DNA from: Inia geoffrensis
Lineage: Eukaryota; Chordata; Mammalia; Artiodactyla; Iniidae
NCBI GenBank assembly: GCA_036417435.1
Contig: CM070918.1
Location: forward strand, 31,689,523-31,753,522
Direction: 5' to 3'
DNA: 64,000 nucleotides
The notes beneath the pieces were generated by a model. It did no database searches and was not told where the DNA came from. It was given only the letters and a program-made list of their open reading frames with translations. The position numbers and the translations under genes are program-made. Every line of letters starts with the position of its first letter. The stretch's first letter is position 1. This document shows, piece by piece, positions 45,681-56,732 of the stretch.

Positions 45681-47456
45681 AATTCTGTTACTAGAATACT
45701 GTTATAGTGGCTCTGTTACTGTTAGTACCAGGTTAAAAGATGATAAGGAATAAAAAGTGTGAGTGTATGTAATCAAGCTTAGAAGTAAGTTGATCTAAGC
45801 AAGTCCGTGCTAGTAGCCTAATGTGGCACTATTTAGGATGGCACTGTTGATGGACCAAAAGAGGTACTGCGCAAGAAGCTTGATAGAGCAGAGGAAGGGA
45901 ACAAAGCAAGGAAAGTTCTTGCTTTTTCTAAATTGGTAAATCTTATATGTGTGATAACTTCTCATGTACTACAAATTCGTTGCCTTTCCTGTTGTCTCGG
46001 GCTGGGTCATTATTGATAATAAATCATGTAGTTACATATCCACATTGCTTTGCCTCTTCAACTGGTAGCATCGGACATAGAAGAAGCCATGGGCTGGGAA
46101 AAATTAGATTCTTGCTCTCCTAGTGCCCTGTCAGCTGTCTTGGCAGCAGAGCCGCCATACTGCATACTGCCTGTCTGTGTCAATGTTCAATAGTGTTGAC
46201 CCTCCTATAGAGGGAGAGTGGAAAAGGCATTACCATGAATGGCATAAAATTATTCTGTGGTAAGTAAATTAGGAAAAATCTGGGCCAGTTTAAACAAGTT
46301 TCTTTACTGCAGGACTTCTCAGAGCCTTTAGTATGCAGATAATGCCTCCAAGAAGGGTCTATGAAAATTCATAGAGCTTCCCACACTATGATTTTCCATT
46401 TGGCAGGAGTAGTATTCTATGAAACATACTTAGAGGAATGCTGTGCTAAACCAAATAAAAATCAGGTTAAGGAAAATTAGCATGATATGGAGGGACAAGA
46501 GAAAGGCTCTCACCCACCATTAAAGTTTTTGTTTGTTTGTTTTTTTAACACATTTGTTTTACATGATTTACCAGCCGGAAAATAATGTTGTAGACAAGGA
46601 AAAGTTATCCCCTGTGGAATCATTTTACCTAAGGTCTCTGTTGATTTCTTGTTCTAATGTTTCCCCCTTTGGGAGGATCCACATGCTCTAGTCTAATTGA
46701 GAATTTGATTGCTAGCTAATTTAGGATTCTGGGGCTCTACTAGAGATGGCTCAGTTCTTGAAACAAACTAAGCCCTCATTGTGTGTCATTATCAGTGACT
46801 AAATGATTGTATAAATGGTGAAATAGCTTTCCATATGTACATCCTGATCAGATTTTTTTTTTATTGATAACCCTATTCATTGGGCCCATTAGGTTCTCCC
46901 TCCTCCCGTTAAAAAAACCAAAACAAACCAAAAAAAACCGTGTTTTCTTACACAGATAGTACATTAAGAAATTATATTAACAAGAAAACAGAAAGACTCA
47001 GTAAACTGAACTTTGATCATCCATTTTGTCCCTGAAAACTAAACTGCAATTGGTCAACTAAATTTAATGCTCAGATCTTCAGCCCAAGTCCTCCCAAGGT
47101 CAACAGCACCTTTATGGGGCACCCAGAGCTGAACTGCTCTAATGTACTGCAGACAGAGGTGTTTTTACACAACATCTGTGGTGGCAAGTACTTACAAACC
47201 ACACTGGGTCCCCCCAAAACCAATAATGTACAGTGGAAAGAAACAGTATGTTTTGAAATAAAACACAAAGTACAAGATATTCCTTATTTTTAAGTAATAT
47301 AACCTGAAAATATAAATAGTACATAGTTTTTTAGCTTGGAATTTCATGTAAACCATGTATCATCCATTATCTGCCCATAGTTTGTATTTACCAAGGACAA
47401 TAGTGTTCATACCTACTGAGGTTTAGTTCCTTCCATAGAGTTACTTGAATTTTTTA
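45681..47456. other. Unassigned non-coding sequence
   Basis: No gene or confident repeat. The phrase 'gagagtggaaaaggcattacc' (about 46208) resembles 'gagagtggaaaagccatcacc' (about 45382), a weak similarity 830 bases apart. A low-complexity 'aaccaaaacaaaccaaaaaa' stretch lies at 46915-46940. Confidence 0.35.
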
Positions 47457-47822
47457 AAACTATACTTACGGGGCTTCCCTGGTGGCACAGTGGTTAAGAA
47501 TCCTCCTGCCAACGCAGGGCACACGGGTTCGAGCCCTGTTCTGGGAAGATCCCACGTGCCGCGCAGCAGCTAAGCCCGTGCGCCACAGCTACTGAGCCTG
47601 CGCTCTAGAGCCTGCGAGCCACAGCTACTGAAGCCCACGCGCCTAGAGCCCGTGCTCTGCGACAGGAGAAGCCACCGCAATGAGAAGCCCCTGCACCGCA
47701 GTGAAGAGTAGCGCCCACTCGCCCCAACTAGAGAAAGCCCATGCGCAGCAACAAAGACCCAGCTCAGCCAAAAATAAATAAAATAAAAATTAATTTAAAA
47801 AAAAAAAAAAAACTATACTTAC
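47457..47822 (+). mobile_element. Long-form CHR SINE with target duplication
   Basis: The body, about 47471-47790, starts GGGCTTCCCTGGTGGCACAG and has a B box GGTTCGAGCCC near 47527, closer to the tRNA consensus than the GGTTCGTGCCC of the other copies. It continues about 130 bases beyond the short forms, including an internal partial duplication ('agcctgcg..ccacagctactg' twice, about 47583-47632) and the end 'caacaaagacccagctcagc'. The tail is AT-rich then A-rich. The duplication AAAACTATACTTAC is exact at 47457-47469 and 47809-47822 (first copy's A-run ambiguous). Confidence 0.93.
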
Positions 47823-48989
47823 TATGGAAATTTCCAGGTAAAGGTTAGAGTGATTTTCTTATCTGATTAAAGAATAATACACAAACAGTACAGAGAGGTT
47901 GGCTGCAAATCTTGCATAATGGCAAAAACAAACACCATTCTGAAGAAACAGAGATAAAGAAAAAATGGAAAACAAACTCCAAAATATGTCACAGGGAATA
48001 AATTCCTACCAAGAAATATGCTCTCTTCTAAACTTCTTATTTATAACTTTGAAAACACATTTTATTTCAAGCAGAGGTAATATAGCAAATGCATTTTACA
48101 AGGAAACACATAAACTTATACATACCAAATTTTAAACTTTATGAGAGCAGTTCTAGAAGCCTGGTATAAAGATGATATCTGGCAAAATAAAGGCTTGGGG
48201 AGGTATTAATTGGCCCCAATGGGTCTTCCTTCTGGGGAAAAGAGAAACTGAAAACTAAGATGAGAGACTTCCCAAGGCTCATTATATGATTTCTGATTCT
48301 GTTTTGGTGGACAGTATCATTCTTCGTTTTTATAAAACGTTTAGCAATTCTTTCCCTATTATCAAGCAAGGGCACTGATGTCTGTCCACAAATATCTGCC
48401 TCAGTCTAGCATTCAGTATCACCTCAACAAGCCAATGTCAGACCCTTGTCATCCCCTCCTTCCAGAATCTCAAACCTCTCCTCCAAGGGGAGCTAGTGAC
48501 TCATTATTTCCCATCATAGACCAGCATACTTCAATCAGCTCTCTCAGTTAATATGTTTCAGTATAAGGCACAGAAAGGCCAATTCAGAGATGCATTTATT
48601 ATATCATGTAACTGAGAATTTTGGAGTCGAAGTAGGCTTTAGCATGGTTTAATTCAGAGATCTCTTCCACTATTTTTATCTGATTCCCTTGACCATGTCC
48701 TACTCTATGATGGCATATTTCTAGAGGTGGCTTCTCTCATACAGCAGTTCTGTACCTCACATCTGCACACTGTACTAATCAGAGAAAGAGAGACTAATCA
48801 CCAAGGCCTGGGGCTGAGGGGTTAGGGGGGATGGAATGATGATTGATATAGGTCATATGATCCACTCCTAGAAGTAGGAGTGAACTTCCCCAGAACCATG
48901 TGGGTCCATAAACAAAAGTCAGGGGCTGTTGAGAAGATAGAAATGGAGATGAATGTTAAAAGAGGCAATTACCAAGCACCTACCATAGC
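47823..48989. other. Unassigned non-coding sequence
   Basis: I recognise no gene or repeat. The minus-strand frame of 78 codons at 48139-48375 has no support. Confidence 0.35.
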
Positions 48990-49235
48990 ATACTTCTCCC
49001 TCCACTTTGTACTTTCCCTTCACTCCTCTTGTCAATCATATTTCTTATCATCCATCCTTTGAGGCTCGACTCATATAAAACCTCCCCAGAAAATATTCCC
49101 CAAGTCATTAGCTCTTTCTTCCAACCACCACTATAATACTTAACAGTTCATACTGTATTACCCAGAGTACTGGTTTACACACATACTTAACCGAATTTCC
49201 ATTATTTATGGATAAAATATTTCATTTCCTGAAGT
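48990..49235 (+). mobile_element. L2 LINE 3' region, upstream of an L1 insertion
   Basis: Sense L2 words: 'tgaggctcgactcatataaa', 'acctccccagaaaatattcc', 'ccaccactataatacttaac'. Its terminus seems to resume after the L1 at 49240-49548 with 'tcatataccccccataaatc' and 'acacgcaaaaagtatgaatt' (49578-49655). Confidence 0.55.
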
Positions 49236-49239
49236 CTTT

Positions 49240-49548
49240 TTTTTAAAATAGATCTTTATTGGAGTTTAATTGCTTTACAATACTGTTAGTTGCTGCTGTA
49301 CACCAAAGTGAATCAGCCATATGCATACAAAGGTCCCCACATCCCCTCCCTCTTGAGCCTCCCTCCCACCCTCCCTATCCCACGTCTCTAGGTCATTGCA
49401 AACCACCGAGCTGATCTCCCTGTGCTATGCTGCTGCTTCCCACTGGCTATTTTACATTCGGTAGTGTATATATGTTGATGATACTCTCACTTCACCCCAG
49501 CCTCCCCCTCCCACCCCGCGTCCTCAAGTCCATTCTCTATGTTTTTAA
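49240..49548 (-). mobile_element. L1 3' end (about 310 bp), minus orientation
   Basis: On the plus strand: T-run, 'atctttattggagtttaatt', 'gctttacaatactgttag', 'accaaagtgaatcagccata', 'tccccacatcccctccctct', 'gagctgatctccctgtgct', 'cctcaagtccattctctatg'. That is the complement of an L1 3' UTR of the same type as the 39-44 kb element. It is truncated before ORF2. I found no clear target duplication. Confidence 0.88.
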
Positions 49549-49549
49549 A

Positions 49550-49655
49550 GCACTTTGAAGAATGAGTGGTGCCTTTTACTTCATATACCCCCCATAAATC
49601 CTAGTATAATACTGGAAACAGGGTAGACACGCAAAAAGTATGAATTAATTTAAAA
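49550..49655 (+). mobile_element. L2 LINE terminus after the L1 insertion
   Basis: 'gtggtgccttttacttcata', 'ctagtataatactggaaaca', 'gggtagacacgcaaaaagta' and 'tgaattaattt' fit the last part of L2 (..gtgcc..catagtagg..caataaatg..), supporting the view that the L1 at 49240 split an L2. Confidence 0.45.
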
Positions 49656-49659
49656 AAGC

Positions 49660-49870
49660 CTTCCAAACAGATATGCCATTCATAAAGGTCAACTTTGATC
49701 ATATTGCTCCACTGCTCAAAACTCTACGGCTTCCCATCACCTATAGGATGAACTCTAGGATTCACAGCATAACAGATTTTGTAAGATGGTATTTTTCAAA
49801 CTGTAACTCCATTTTTGTCCTACCAGTTTTTCATGTTTGGCCATCACCTAGCCCCATCCCCATTTAGTCA
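49660..49870 (+). mobile_element. L2 LINE fragment, second copy
   Basis: 'gatcatattgctccactgct', 'caaaactctacggcttccca', 'tcacctataggatgaactct' match the coding-to-3' UTR part of sense L2, which lies upstream of the terminus. Since it follows a terminus it must be a second L2 copy or a rearranged one. Confidence 0.6.
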
Positions 49871-50694
49871 GCTAGGCCATTTCCATGTATATTGCCTCAG
49901 GAAAGGTGAAACCAGGAAGAAAACAGAGGCAGAAAACACAGAATTCCTTTTTTGTTTTCCAAGGGCATAATCCTTACATAATTTCTCCAACAACAAAAGA
50001 GTCCCCTGTGTTGAAGAGAGAGACAAAAGAGAAAGATGAGAGAAGAGAGATTAGTGGGGTTCCAAAGGAAGAGGGTTAGCACATCAGGGCCACAGAAATA
50101 TAGATGATTTCAGGGGAGGACCCACCAGGGACATTCACTGTGGGAGCTGAGGGGGAAGCCCATAAGGTTCCCAGTCTCATCCCAGTGTGTGCCCTCCAGA
50201 AGCACTGCTTCAGAGGCTCTGCCATCTTGCTTACCTCTAGCTTCTGGGAAGGACCTCCTTTGCTATATCTGGTTATCTCTGCCTGAGGACTGACTAGACC
50301 TGGGACCAGAGATCTTGTTCATTCTTTTTCCACATGTATACAACTCCATGTGGACAAGCCTCCTTGCAGTGTCAAGGATAAAGAGGGTGAAGCATGGGCA
50401 TCTCTGCAGTGATGCTGGTAGTAAAAGTACAGCCTCCCACCATAACCTTTACCCTGGGAAAGAATGGGATAAGTGAGGGGTGGGAACTGTTTCTCACCAG
50501 GACCGTGGTTAAAATAAAACCTCCATCTCCCACCATCCCCTCCCCAGTGGCAAAGCTGAGTCAAAGAGTTGGAACATGGATGGGTCTTTCTTCTCCCAAG
50601 AACCTTTCCCTATTTAGCCAAACTTTTTCCTATGTTGAGGGTATGTAAATGTGACCAAGAAAAAGATGGGCCACACTTTTGACTGCATCAGGGG
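49871..50694. other. Unassigned non-coding sequence
   Basis: I recognise no gene or repeat. Overlapping opposite-strand frames of 81 and 84 codons (50319-50648) are not supported. Confidence 0.35.
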
Positions 50695-50920
50695 CCATAT
50701 TCATTCATTCAATTTTCATTCAACACAGTATTATGTTTGCCCCCCAACAAAATACTTAGCCATTATGCTAAGTGTCAGGAATAAAAAGATGAATGAGACC
50801 TGATATTTGTCATCAGAAAATCCACAGACAACACATACTGATAATTACAGATAAACAGATAATTACAATGAAATGTCTTCAGTGGTGTTAAGGGATTATA
50901 ATAGAGGAAGGAGATGGTCT
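50695..50920 (-). mobile_element. L2 LINE 3' end, antisense
   Basis: 'attcattcattcaattttca', 'ttcaacacagtattatgttt', 'gctaagtgtcaggaataaaa', 'agataaacagataattac', 'gtcttcagtggtgttaaggg' is the complement of the L2 terminus, with the TTCA units at its start. Confidence 0.6.
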
Positions 50921-51839
50921 TTGCTCCATGGTAAGAGGTATAAGAAATCCGTAGAGACAAGAGATACGGAATTTGCCAACCTAAAGAGTGAATCTTGTGG
51001 CACCTCATTGAGCCACAGGCTTGGAAGAGACTCTGAGTGATCACTGACTTCAACCTTCCAGGGACCTGCAAGATCTAACCTTAGCATCTAGCCTGGGAAA
51101 GACTGAGATCAACTGAAGCAGCCCAGTCCCTTCTCAACATCTTGGAAAAACAAAAGAACTAGAGCAAATCCAACCCCCATGTACCTATGAAAATAAAACA
51201 ATGAAAATTTGACTTCTTTATGGAGTCTTTCTATTATACTTTTAAAAAAAGACAAGAAGTTAGCATTGATTCTAGAAACTTCGATCCTACCTCCCAATCT
51301 CCTCAGTAATGGCGGACAGCTTTACTTTTTACATCCAAATTATATTGAACACAGGCTGAACTACCTGTAGAATGGCCAGGTAGTTGTTCTCACACCAAAG
51401 GAAGTATCACATACACCATACATAGATTACCTACTATCCATAATGTATATTTAAGATAAACCAAACCAAACACAATCTGGTCTTTCTCCCATGTTTCAAA
51501 AGATTCCCCAGGACATGTTCCCAGTTGAAGTTATTCCTAATTTCATGCAAAAGCTTCCCACTTTCCAGTAAATAAAATTCTGAAGGAAAAAATCATATTT
51601 TATCTTGTTTCAACAGCAAGATTTCTCTGTAATGATTAAAATAATAGTAACAAATGAGTTAAGAAGTAAAGCAAAGCTCTTCTTTGGAAGGTACATTCTT
51701 CCTAGTGCTTACTTCCTAGTGCTTAATATGGGAAACGCTGGATAAGGAAAAAAAAAAAAGATGAAGGGGAGGAGGGCCATGCGGAGATGGCCAGGGAAGT
51801 TACATGCACTGTTTCACTGCATCCAGGCCAGCTCTATGA
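50921..51839. other. Unassigned non-coding sequence
   Basis: I recognise no gene or repeat. 'ttcctagtgcttacttcctagtgctta' near 51698 contains a perfect 12-base tandem doublet. Confidence 0.35.
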
Positions 51840-51945
51840 AAGAAATTATTTGGAGACTGAGGCTTAGGCATGAAGTTGTTTATGCCAGAACACACAACCA
51901 GCAAGTGGAGGTGGTAAATCTAGAACCTCAGTCTCTGCCTCTCTC
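51840..51945 (+). repeat. MIR SINE 3' fragment
   Basis: 'tggagactgaggcttaggca', 'gccagaacacacaaccagca', 'agtggaggtggtaaatctag', 'aacctcagtctctgcctct' follow the MIR 3' half. Confidence 0.5.
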
Positions 51946-52079
51946 CCCTATAACAGGCTTCCTCTCCTTAACCTTGTACTACCTCTACTTAGCTGGGCAG
52001 AAGCCACTCAGAAGTCTCATAAACAAAAGGCACTTTTTGGAGAAGAATAAAATGTCGTAGTTATGAGCTGCATTCTTCC

Positions 52080-52343
52080 GATTCCTCTTTTTTTAATTTT
52101 TTTTAAACATCTTTATTGGAGTATAATTGCTTTACAATGGTGCGTTAGTTTCTGTTGTATAACAAAGTGAATCAGTTATACATATACATATATCCCCATA
52201 TCCCCTCCCTCTTGCGTCTCCCTCCCTCCCTCCCTATCCCACCCCTCTAGGTGGTCACAAAGCACCGAGCTGATCTCCCTGTGCCATGCGGCTGCTTCCC
52301 ACTAGCTACCTATTTTACGTTTGGTAGTGTATATATGATTCCT
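52080..52343 (-). mobile_element. L1 3' end (about 250 bp), minus, with short duplication
   Basis: T-rich start, then 'atctttattggagtataatt', 'gctttacaatggtgcgttag', 'acaaagtgaatcagttatac', 'tcccctccctcttgcgtctc', 'accgagctgatctccctgtg', 'tttggtagtgtatatatg'. The element is about 52087-52336. GATTCCT at 52080-52086 and 52337-52343 is a likely 7-base target duplication. Only the L1 3' UTR is present. Confidence 0.88.
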
Positions 52344-52744
52344 TTTAACACCATTCTGTTTTTTGCATCCCTCTGTTTTGCCCTCGGGTAGGTTGGGGAT
52401 TGATAGAGAGATCCTCGAGTGAAGATAGTGATTTGCAAACCATCCTACTGGGTGCCTAATAAAATGCAAATTGAAACATGGGGAGAAGAGAAGTTCTCTG
52501 TCCTTCTCTTTACAAATAAAGTGTTACATGCCACTTGAGAGGGTCAGGAGCACCGTGCTGGGGCTGCACCTGCTCTTTCTGACAGCTCCCCAAAGAGCCC
52601 TGCTTCCTCTTTTTTGCAAGCCAGCAAGCTGTTCTTGGAAAGTACAAAAAGAAACCTGCTGCAGAAAAAAACCAAAGTTTCTCTGAAAAGCGAGAAGAAA
52701 TTCAAAATCACCTAAAAACAAATCAAAAGCTAAAATCTATGATA
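52344..52744. other. Unassigned non-coding sequence
   Basis: I recognise no gene or repeat. Overlapping 71- and 65-codon frames on opposite strands at 52471-52721 are unsupported. Confidence 0.35.
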
Positions 52745-53275
52745 GTCGTCGACTGAAGAAAAGCACATAACCTAAAAGTTTCGAATTAAGTTTTACTTGG
52801 GGACCTTACCGAGGACTATAGCCCTGGAGACAGCCTCTCGGGTAACTCTGAGGAACTGCTGCAAAGAGCTATGGGAGGAACCAGGATATATGATTTTTTT
52901 TTTTTTTTTTTTTTGCTGAAACAAAACATGTAGTTGAATATCAAAAGATTACTGCTAATCATAAAAAACAGACGCCTCAAGTTAATGAGTTTAGTAGTTC
53001 TCTATGTATGGGGAGATGCAAGAGCCTGGGCTCACTGAAATTATTCCTTAGATACACATCTTAACTATCTAGAGCCAGTATCCAAAGCACAGAATCCTTC
53101 CTTTTTTTCTCCATCCTGAATTCCCCTTAGGGAGCCGGGGAGGCAGTCACAGTGGCTGATGACTTGATCCTTGTAGAAATGGAATGGATGGCAACATTCT
53201 TTGTTTACTGGAATAGCAGGTAATATTCCCTTTCCACAAGCAAAACCTAAGCTCATGTTCCCAATAAAGGAAGCC
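52745..53275. repeat. Possible LTR-like repeat (unassigned)
   Basis: 'ttttacttggggaccttacc', 'gaggactatagccctggaga', 'gcaaagagctatgggaggaa', 'gatgacttgatccttgtaga', 'aatggaatggatggcaacat' read to me like a dispersed LTR-type repeat of artiodactyls, but I cannot name it. It is interrupted by a T-run of about 23 at 52890-52913. No coding content. Confidence 0.3.
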
Positions 53276-53774
53276 CTTTTCAGTTAGGAAGAGGAAAGTT
53301 TGCAAACTCGTTGAGTACAGGGACCGAATGTGTGGATATGAGAGAAGTGACCAGGCTGGAGATGGTGGGGAGCTGGAGAAAGCATGCTCTGTGTCACAAA
53401 AGCCATTGTTCAGCTCTAGCCAATGATGCCTTGAGGATGCACGGTCCCAGAGCTGGTGGAGGGTATAGTTTTTAAAGAGACACTAGAATTTGTAGATTTT
53501 TATGTGAAGTCTCCCAGTTTTCAAGTTTTCCAAATTATTATTATTATTTTGCCAGGCAAACTGAATAGGGTTCTTGGGAGTCAATGTTCCCCTTTCAATT
53601 TCCACGATGGAGGAATGCTGGGACCACCTCAAATATCTGAGTGTGGTCTGCAAGGGGGGACATCCTCAAGAAGAAAGAGAAAGCCCCAAGAATACGCAAG
53701 AAGACACCTGGTGCTGTGGAACTGTAGACCCTGGGCTGTGAAATCCTTGAACGTAGTGGGGAAATTATAGCAAA
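53276..53774. other. Unassigned non-coding sequence
   Basis: No gene or repeat recognised. The 104-codon plus frame at 53456-53770 shows no family resemblance and has no supporting signals. Confidence 0.35.
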
Positions 53775-53965
53775 GCTAACTTTGCATTCATTGAAAGTTT
53801 ACCATGTGCCAGGCCCAGGGCTAAGCTCTTCAAAAACATCATCACATCCCATCCTGACTACCACCCTACAAAGTAGGTACAATTCTCATCACCAATTTAC
53901 AGATGAGAAACCAAGGAGCAGAACAACAGCTAGTAAGTGGTGAAGAAAGAGCCTGGGTATCCCTC
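53775..53965 (+). repeat. MIR SINE
   Basis: Good MIR match: 'ttaccatgtgccaggcccag', 'ggctaagctcttcaaaaac', 'accaccctacaaagtaggta', 'caatttacagatgagaaacc', 'acaacagctagtaagtggtg'. Confidence 0.82.
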
Positions 53966-55049
53966 TCCATGGAATTTAATTGAAACACTTCAGAGTTCCA
54001 AAAATGTCAATTCATACATGATGAATAAATTCTGAGCAGATCCCTGTCCCAGAGGAAAGGAGGGGCCCACTATTTTTAAATGCTGACATAAGAGATCTCT
54101 TGCCCATCATGTTCTTCTTAATATTTACGTTTAGATTATGTTAATACCTGTCATGCATTCTAAGGGGCAAGTCTTACTTTGTAAAAATCAAAGCTATATT
54201 CAATTGTAACTGTGTACTTCTCTTTAGTTTGCAGGCTTATTATTCAATGTACAAAGTCAGATTAAAATTTTAAACTGTGACACAACTAATCAAATAATAA
54301 AATGCTTTATCCTTTCTTTAAGCAAAACTGAGTATTCTGCTGAGAATCATCTTCTAAATTCTTTTAGTATGTTTTGTCTGTTCACAGACTTTGACAGTTA
54401 AATTCATTTCCTGTGTTCAGCTCACTTCTCCCAAATAGACAATGAGCTTTCTGAGAAGCAACAAGGAGGCTTTGGAAAAAAAGAGCCAGGACAAAAATGG
54501 CTCCAGCCACATCTTATTTGGTCTGGATTTCAAGAAATTGAGCATGCTTACCAAGGAAATGTGGTAAGGAAGGCTTCAGTGTCAAAGGAAAAACACATGT
54601 AGATATTTCTGGATAATCAGAGGGTAGGTCTAATTAAATGAGAGATTAGAAAGTTGTACATGACTTATTCGAGTAGCACTACTACCGGTAGCAAAAGTCA
54701 CTAGGAGAGAGTTTTCAGTTCAACATACTGAGGACTTGAGAAGAGTCAGCCTTTTAAGAAATGTAAAACTGGCTTCCACAATGGTGGGTCTAGACACCAT
54801 TTCTGTTGCTAGAAGTTTCCAACTAAGACCTGGAATATCTATGGAATAAAAGATTCCAGCTCAGTAGGAAGTTAGACAATAAGGTCTTAAGCATTTGAAA
54901 AGTTTTATTATCTATTTCAGAAAATTGTTAATTTTTATTAAGACGTGAGTGTATAAAAATGGTTCAAAGAAAGATAATATAGGGATGTATAATAAATGTA
55001 TGGGTTAAAAAAATAATAAAAGAATGATCTATGTACCAATTACCCTGAT
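53966..55049. other. Unassigned non-coding sequence
   Basis: I recognise no gene or repeat here. Confidence 0.35.
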
Positions 55050-55540
55050 AAGGAATGATATGTTACCAGAGCCTTAGAAACCTCCTGTACATTCCTTTTT
55101 ATCATATCCTTTTCTCTCTTCCAAAGGCAACCAACATCCTGGATTTTGCATTCATCCTGTGCTCCTCTTATAGCTTTTCTATATATGTATTTACTCCTAA
55201 ATAAATACTGTTTAATTGTGCCTCAGGTGGAACTTTCTATAAATGAACTTTATAAAAACAGCATGTATTCTGCTTTCTTGCTTTTTCACCAAATGTATAA
55301 TATTTTAGATACCATGTTGAAGTGTGTATCTATAGTTCATTCATTTTCATTCTCACTGAATGACTGTAGCAAAATTTATTCATCCTTTCTACTGTTGATG
55401 AACATAAGTTTCATTCCTATTTTTTAATACTATGGATTATGCTGCTCTGAATATTCTTGATGGGCACTGATGCAAGCATTTCTCCAGGATTTACTTTGGA
55501 GGAAACAAACAGCTGGTTTATTGAGAAAGTGCAGGTTCAA
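55050..55540 (-). mobile_element. Old L1 (L1M/HAL1-type) fragment
   Basis: On the plus strand: 'ccaaaggcaaccaacatcct', 'gaactttataaaaacagcat', 'gtattctgctttcttgcttt', 'atagttcattcattttcatt', 'tactgttgatgaacataag', 'tgctgctctgaatattcttg' are antisense landmarks of an old L1 3' region. Diverged and non-coding. Confidence 0.6.
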
Positions 55541-56163
55541 CTTTACTACATGTGGTAGGCTGCTTCTAAATGACTTTGGGATAGGCAATATTTTATTCAA
55601 TATGACATGAAAAGCACAAGCTACAAAATAAAAACAGATAAATTGGACTTCACCTAAAAATCTGTGTGCATAAAAGGACACCATCAATCTTCTTTACAGC
55701 AGAGTAATATTTCATTGTATACATACACCACATCTACTTTACTCATTCATTTATTGATGGACACAGTTTGCTTTCATATCTTGGCTATCGTAAGTAATGC
55801 TCCTATAAACATTAGGGAACATGTATCATTTTGAATTAGTGGTGTTTTTTCTTTTTTTCCAGATATAATACCCAGGAGTGGAACTGCTGGATCATATGGT
55901 AGTTCTATTTATTCTTCTTGAGGAAACTCCATACTGCTTTCCATAGTGGTAGCACCAATTTACATTCTCACCAACAGTGTACAAGGGTTCCCTTTCCTCA
56001 CACACTCAGCAACATTTGTTATTTGTAGACTTTTTGATGATAGTCATTCTGAAAGGTGTGAGGTGATATCTAATCTAATGATTAGTGATGTTGAGCATCT
56101 TTTCATATGCCTGTCAGCTATCCGTATGTCTTCTTTGGAAAAATATCTATTAGGTCTTCTGCC

Positions 56164-56376
56164 TTTTTTTTTTTTTTTTTTTTTTGCGGTACGCGGGCCT
56201 CTCACTGTTGTGGCCTCTCCCGTTGCGGAGCACAGGCTCCGGACGCGCAGGCTCAGCGGCCATGGCTCACGGGCCCAGCCGCTCCGCGGCATGTGGGATC
56301 CTCCCGGACCGGGGCACGAAACTGTGTCCCCTGCATCGGCAGGCGGACTCTCAACCACTGCGTCACCAGGGAAGCC
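56164..56376 (-). mobile_element. CHR-type SINE in the block
   Basis: On the minus strand it reads GGCTTCCCTGGTGACGCAG, then the usual middle with the B-box region altered ('cagtttcgtgccccggtccg' in sense, a C insertion or shift near 56319 compared with GGTTCGTGCCC), then the shared 3' block and about 23 A (T on plus, 56164-56186). Small open frames on both strands here are SINE read-through. Confidence 0.93.
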
Positions 56377-56732
56377 CCCCCCCCCTTTTTTTTAAATGTC
56401 GTTAGTGGAGCATAATTGCTTTACAGTGCTGCATTAGTTTCTGACGTATAACAAAGTGAATCAGCTATATGCATACATATATCCCCATATCCCCTCCCTC
56501 TTGTGTCTCCCTCCCACCCTCCTTATCCCACCCCTCTAGGTGGTCACAAAGCACCAAGCTGATCTCCCTGCGCTATGCGGCTGCTTCCCAATAGCCATCT
56601 ATTTTACATTTGGTAGTGTATATATGTCCATGCCACTCTCTCACTTCATCCCAGCTTACCCTTCCCCCTCTCCGTGTCCTCAAGTCCATTCTCTATGTCT
56701 GCATTTTTATTCCTGTCCTGTCCCTAGGTTCT

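Noticed and set aside
45382..46240. Similarity between text at 45382 and 46208 as a segmental duplication
   Set aside because: Only about 30 bases resemble each other, with several differences and no extension into flanks.
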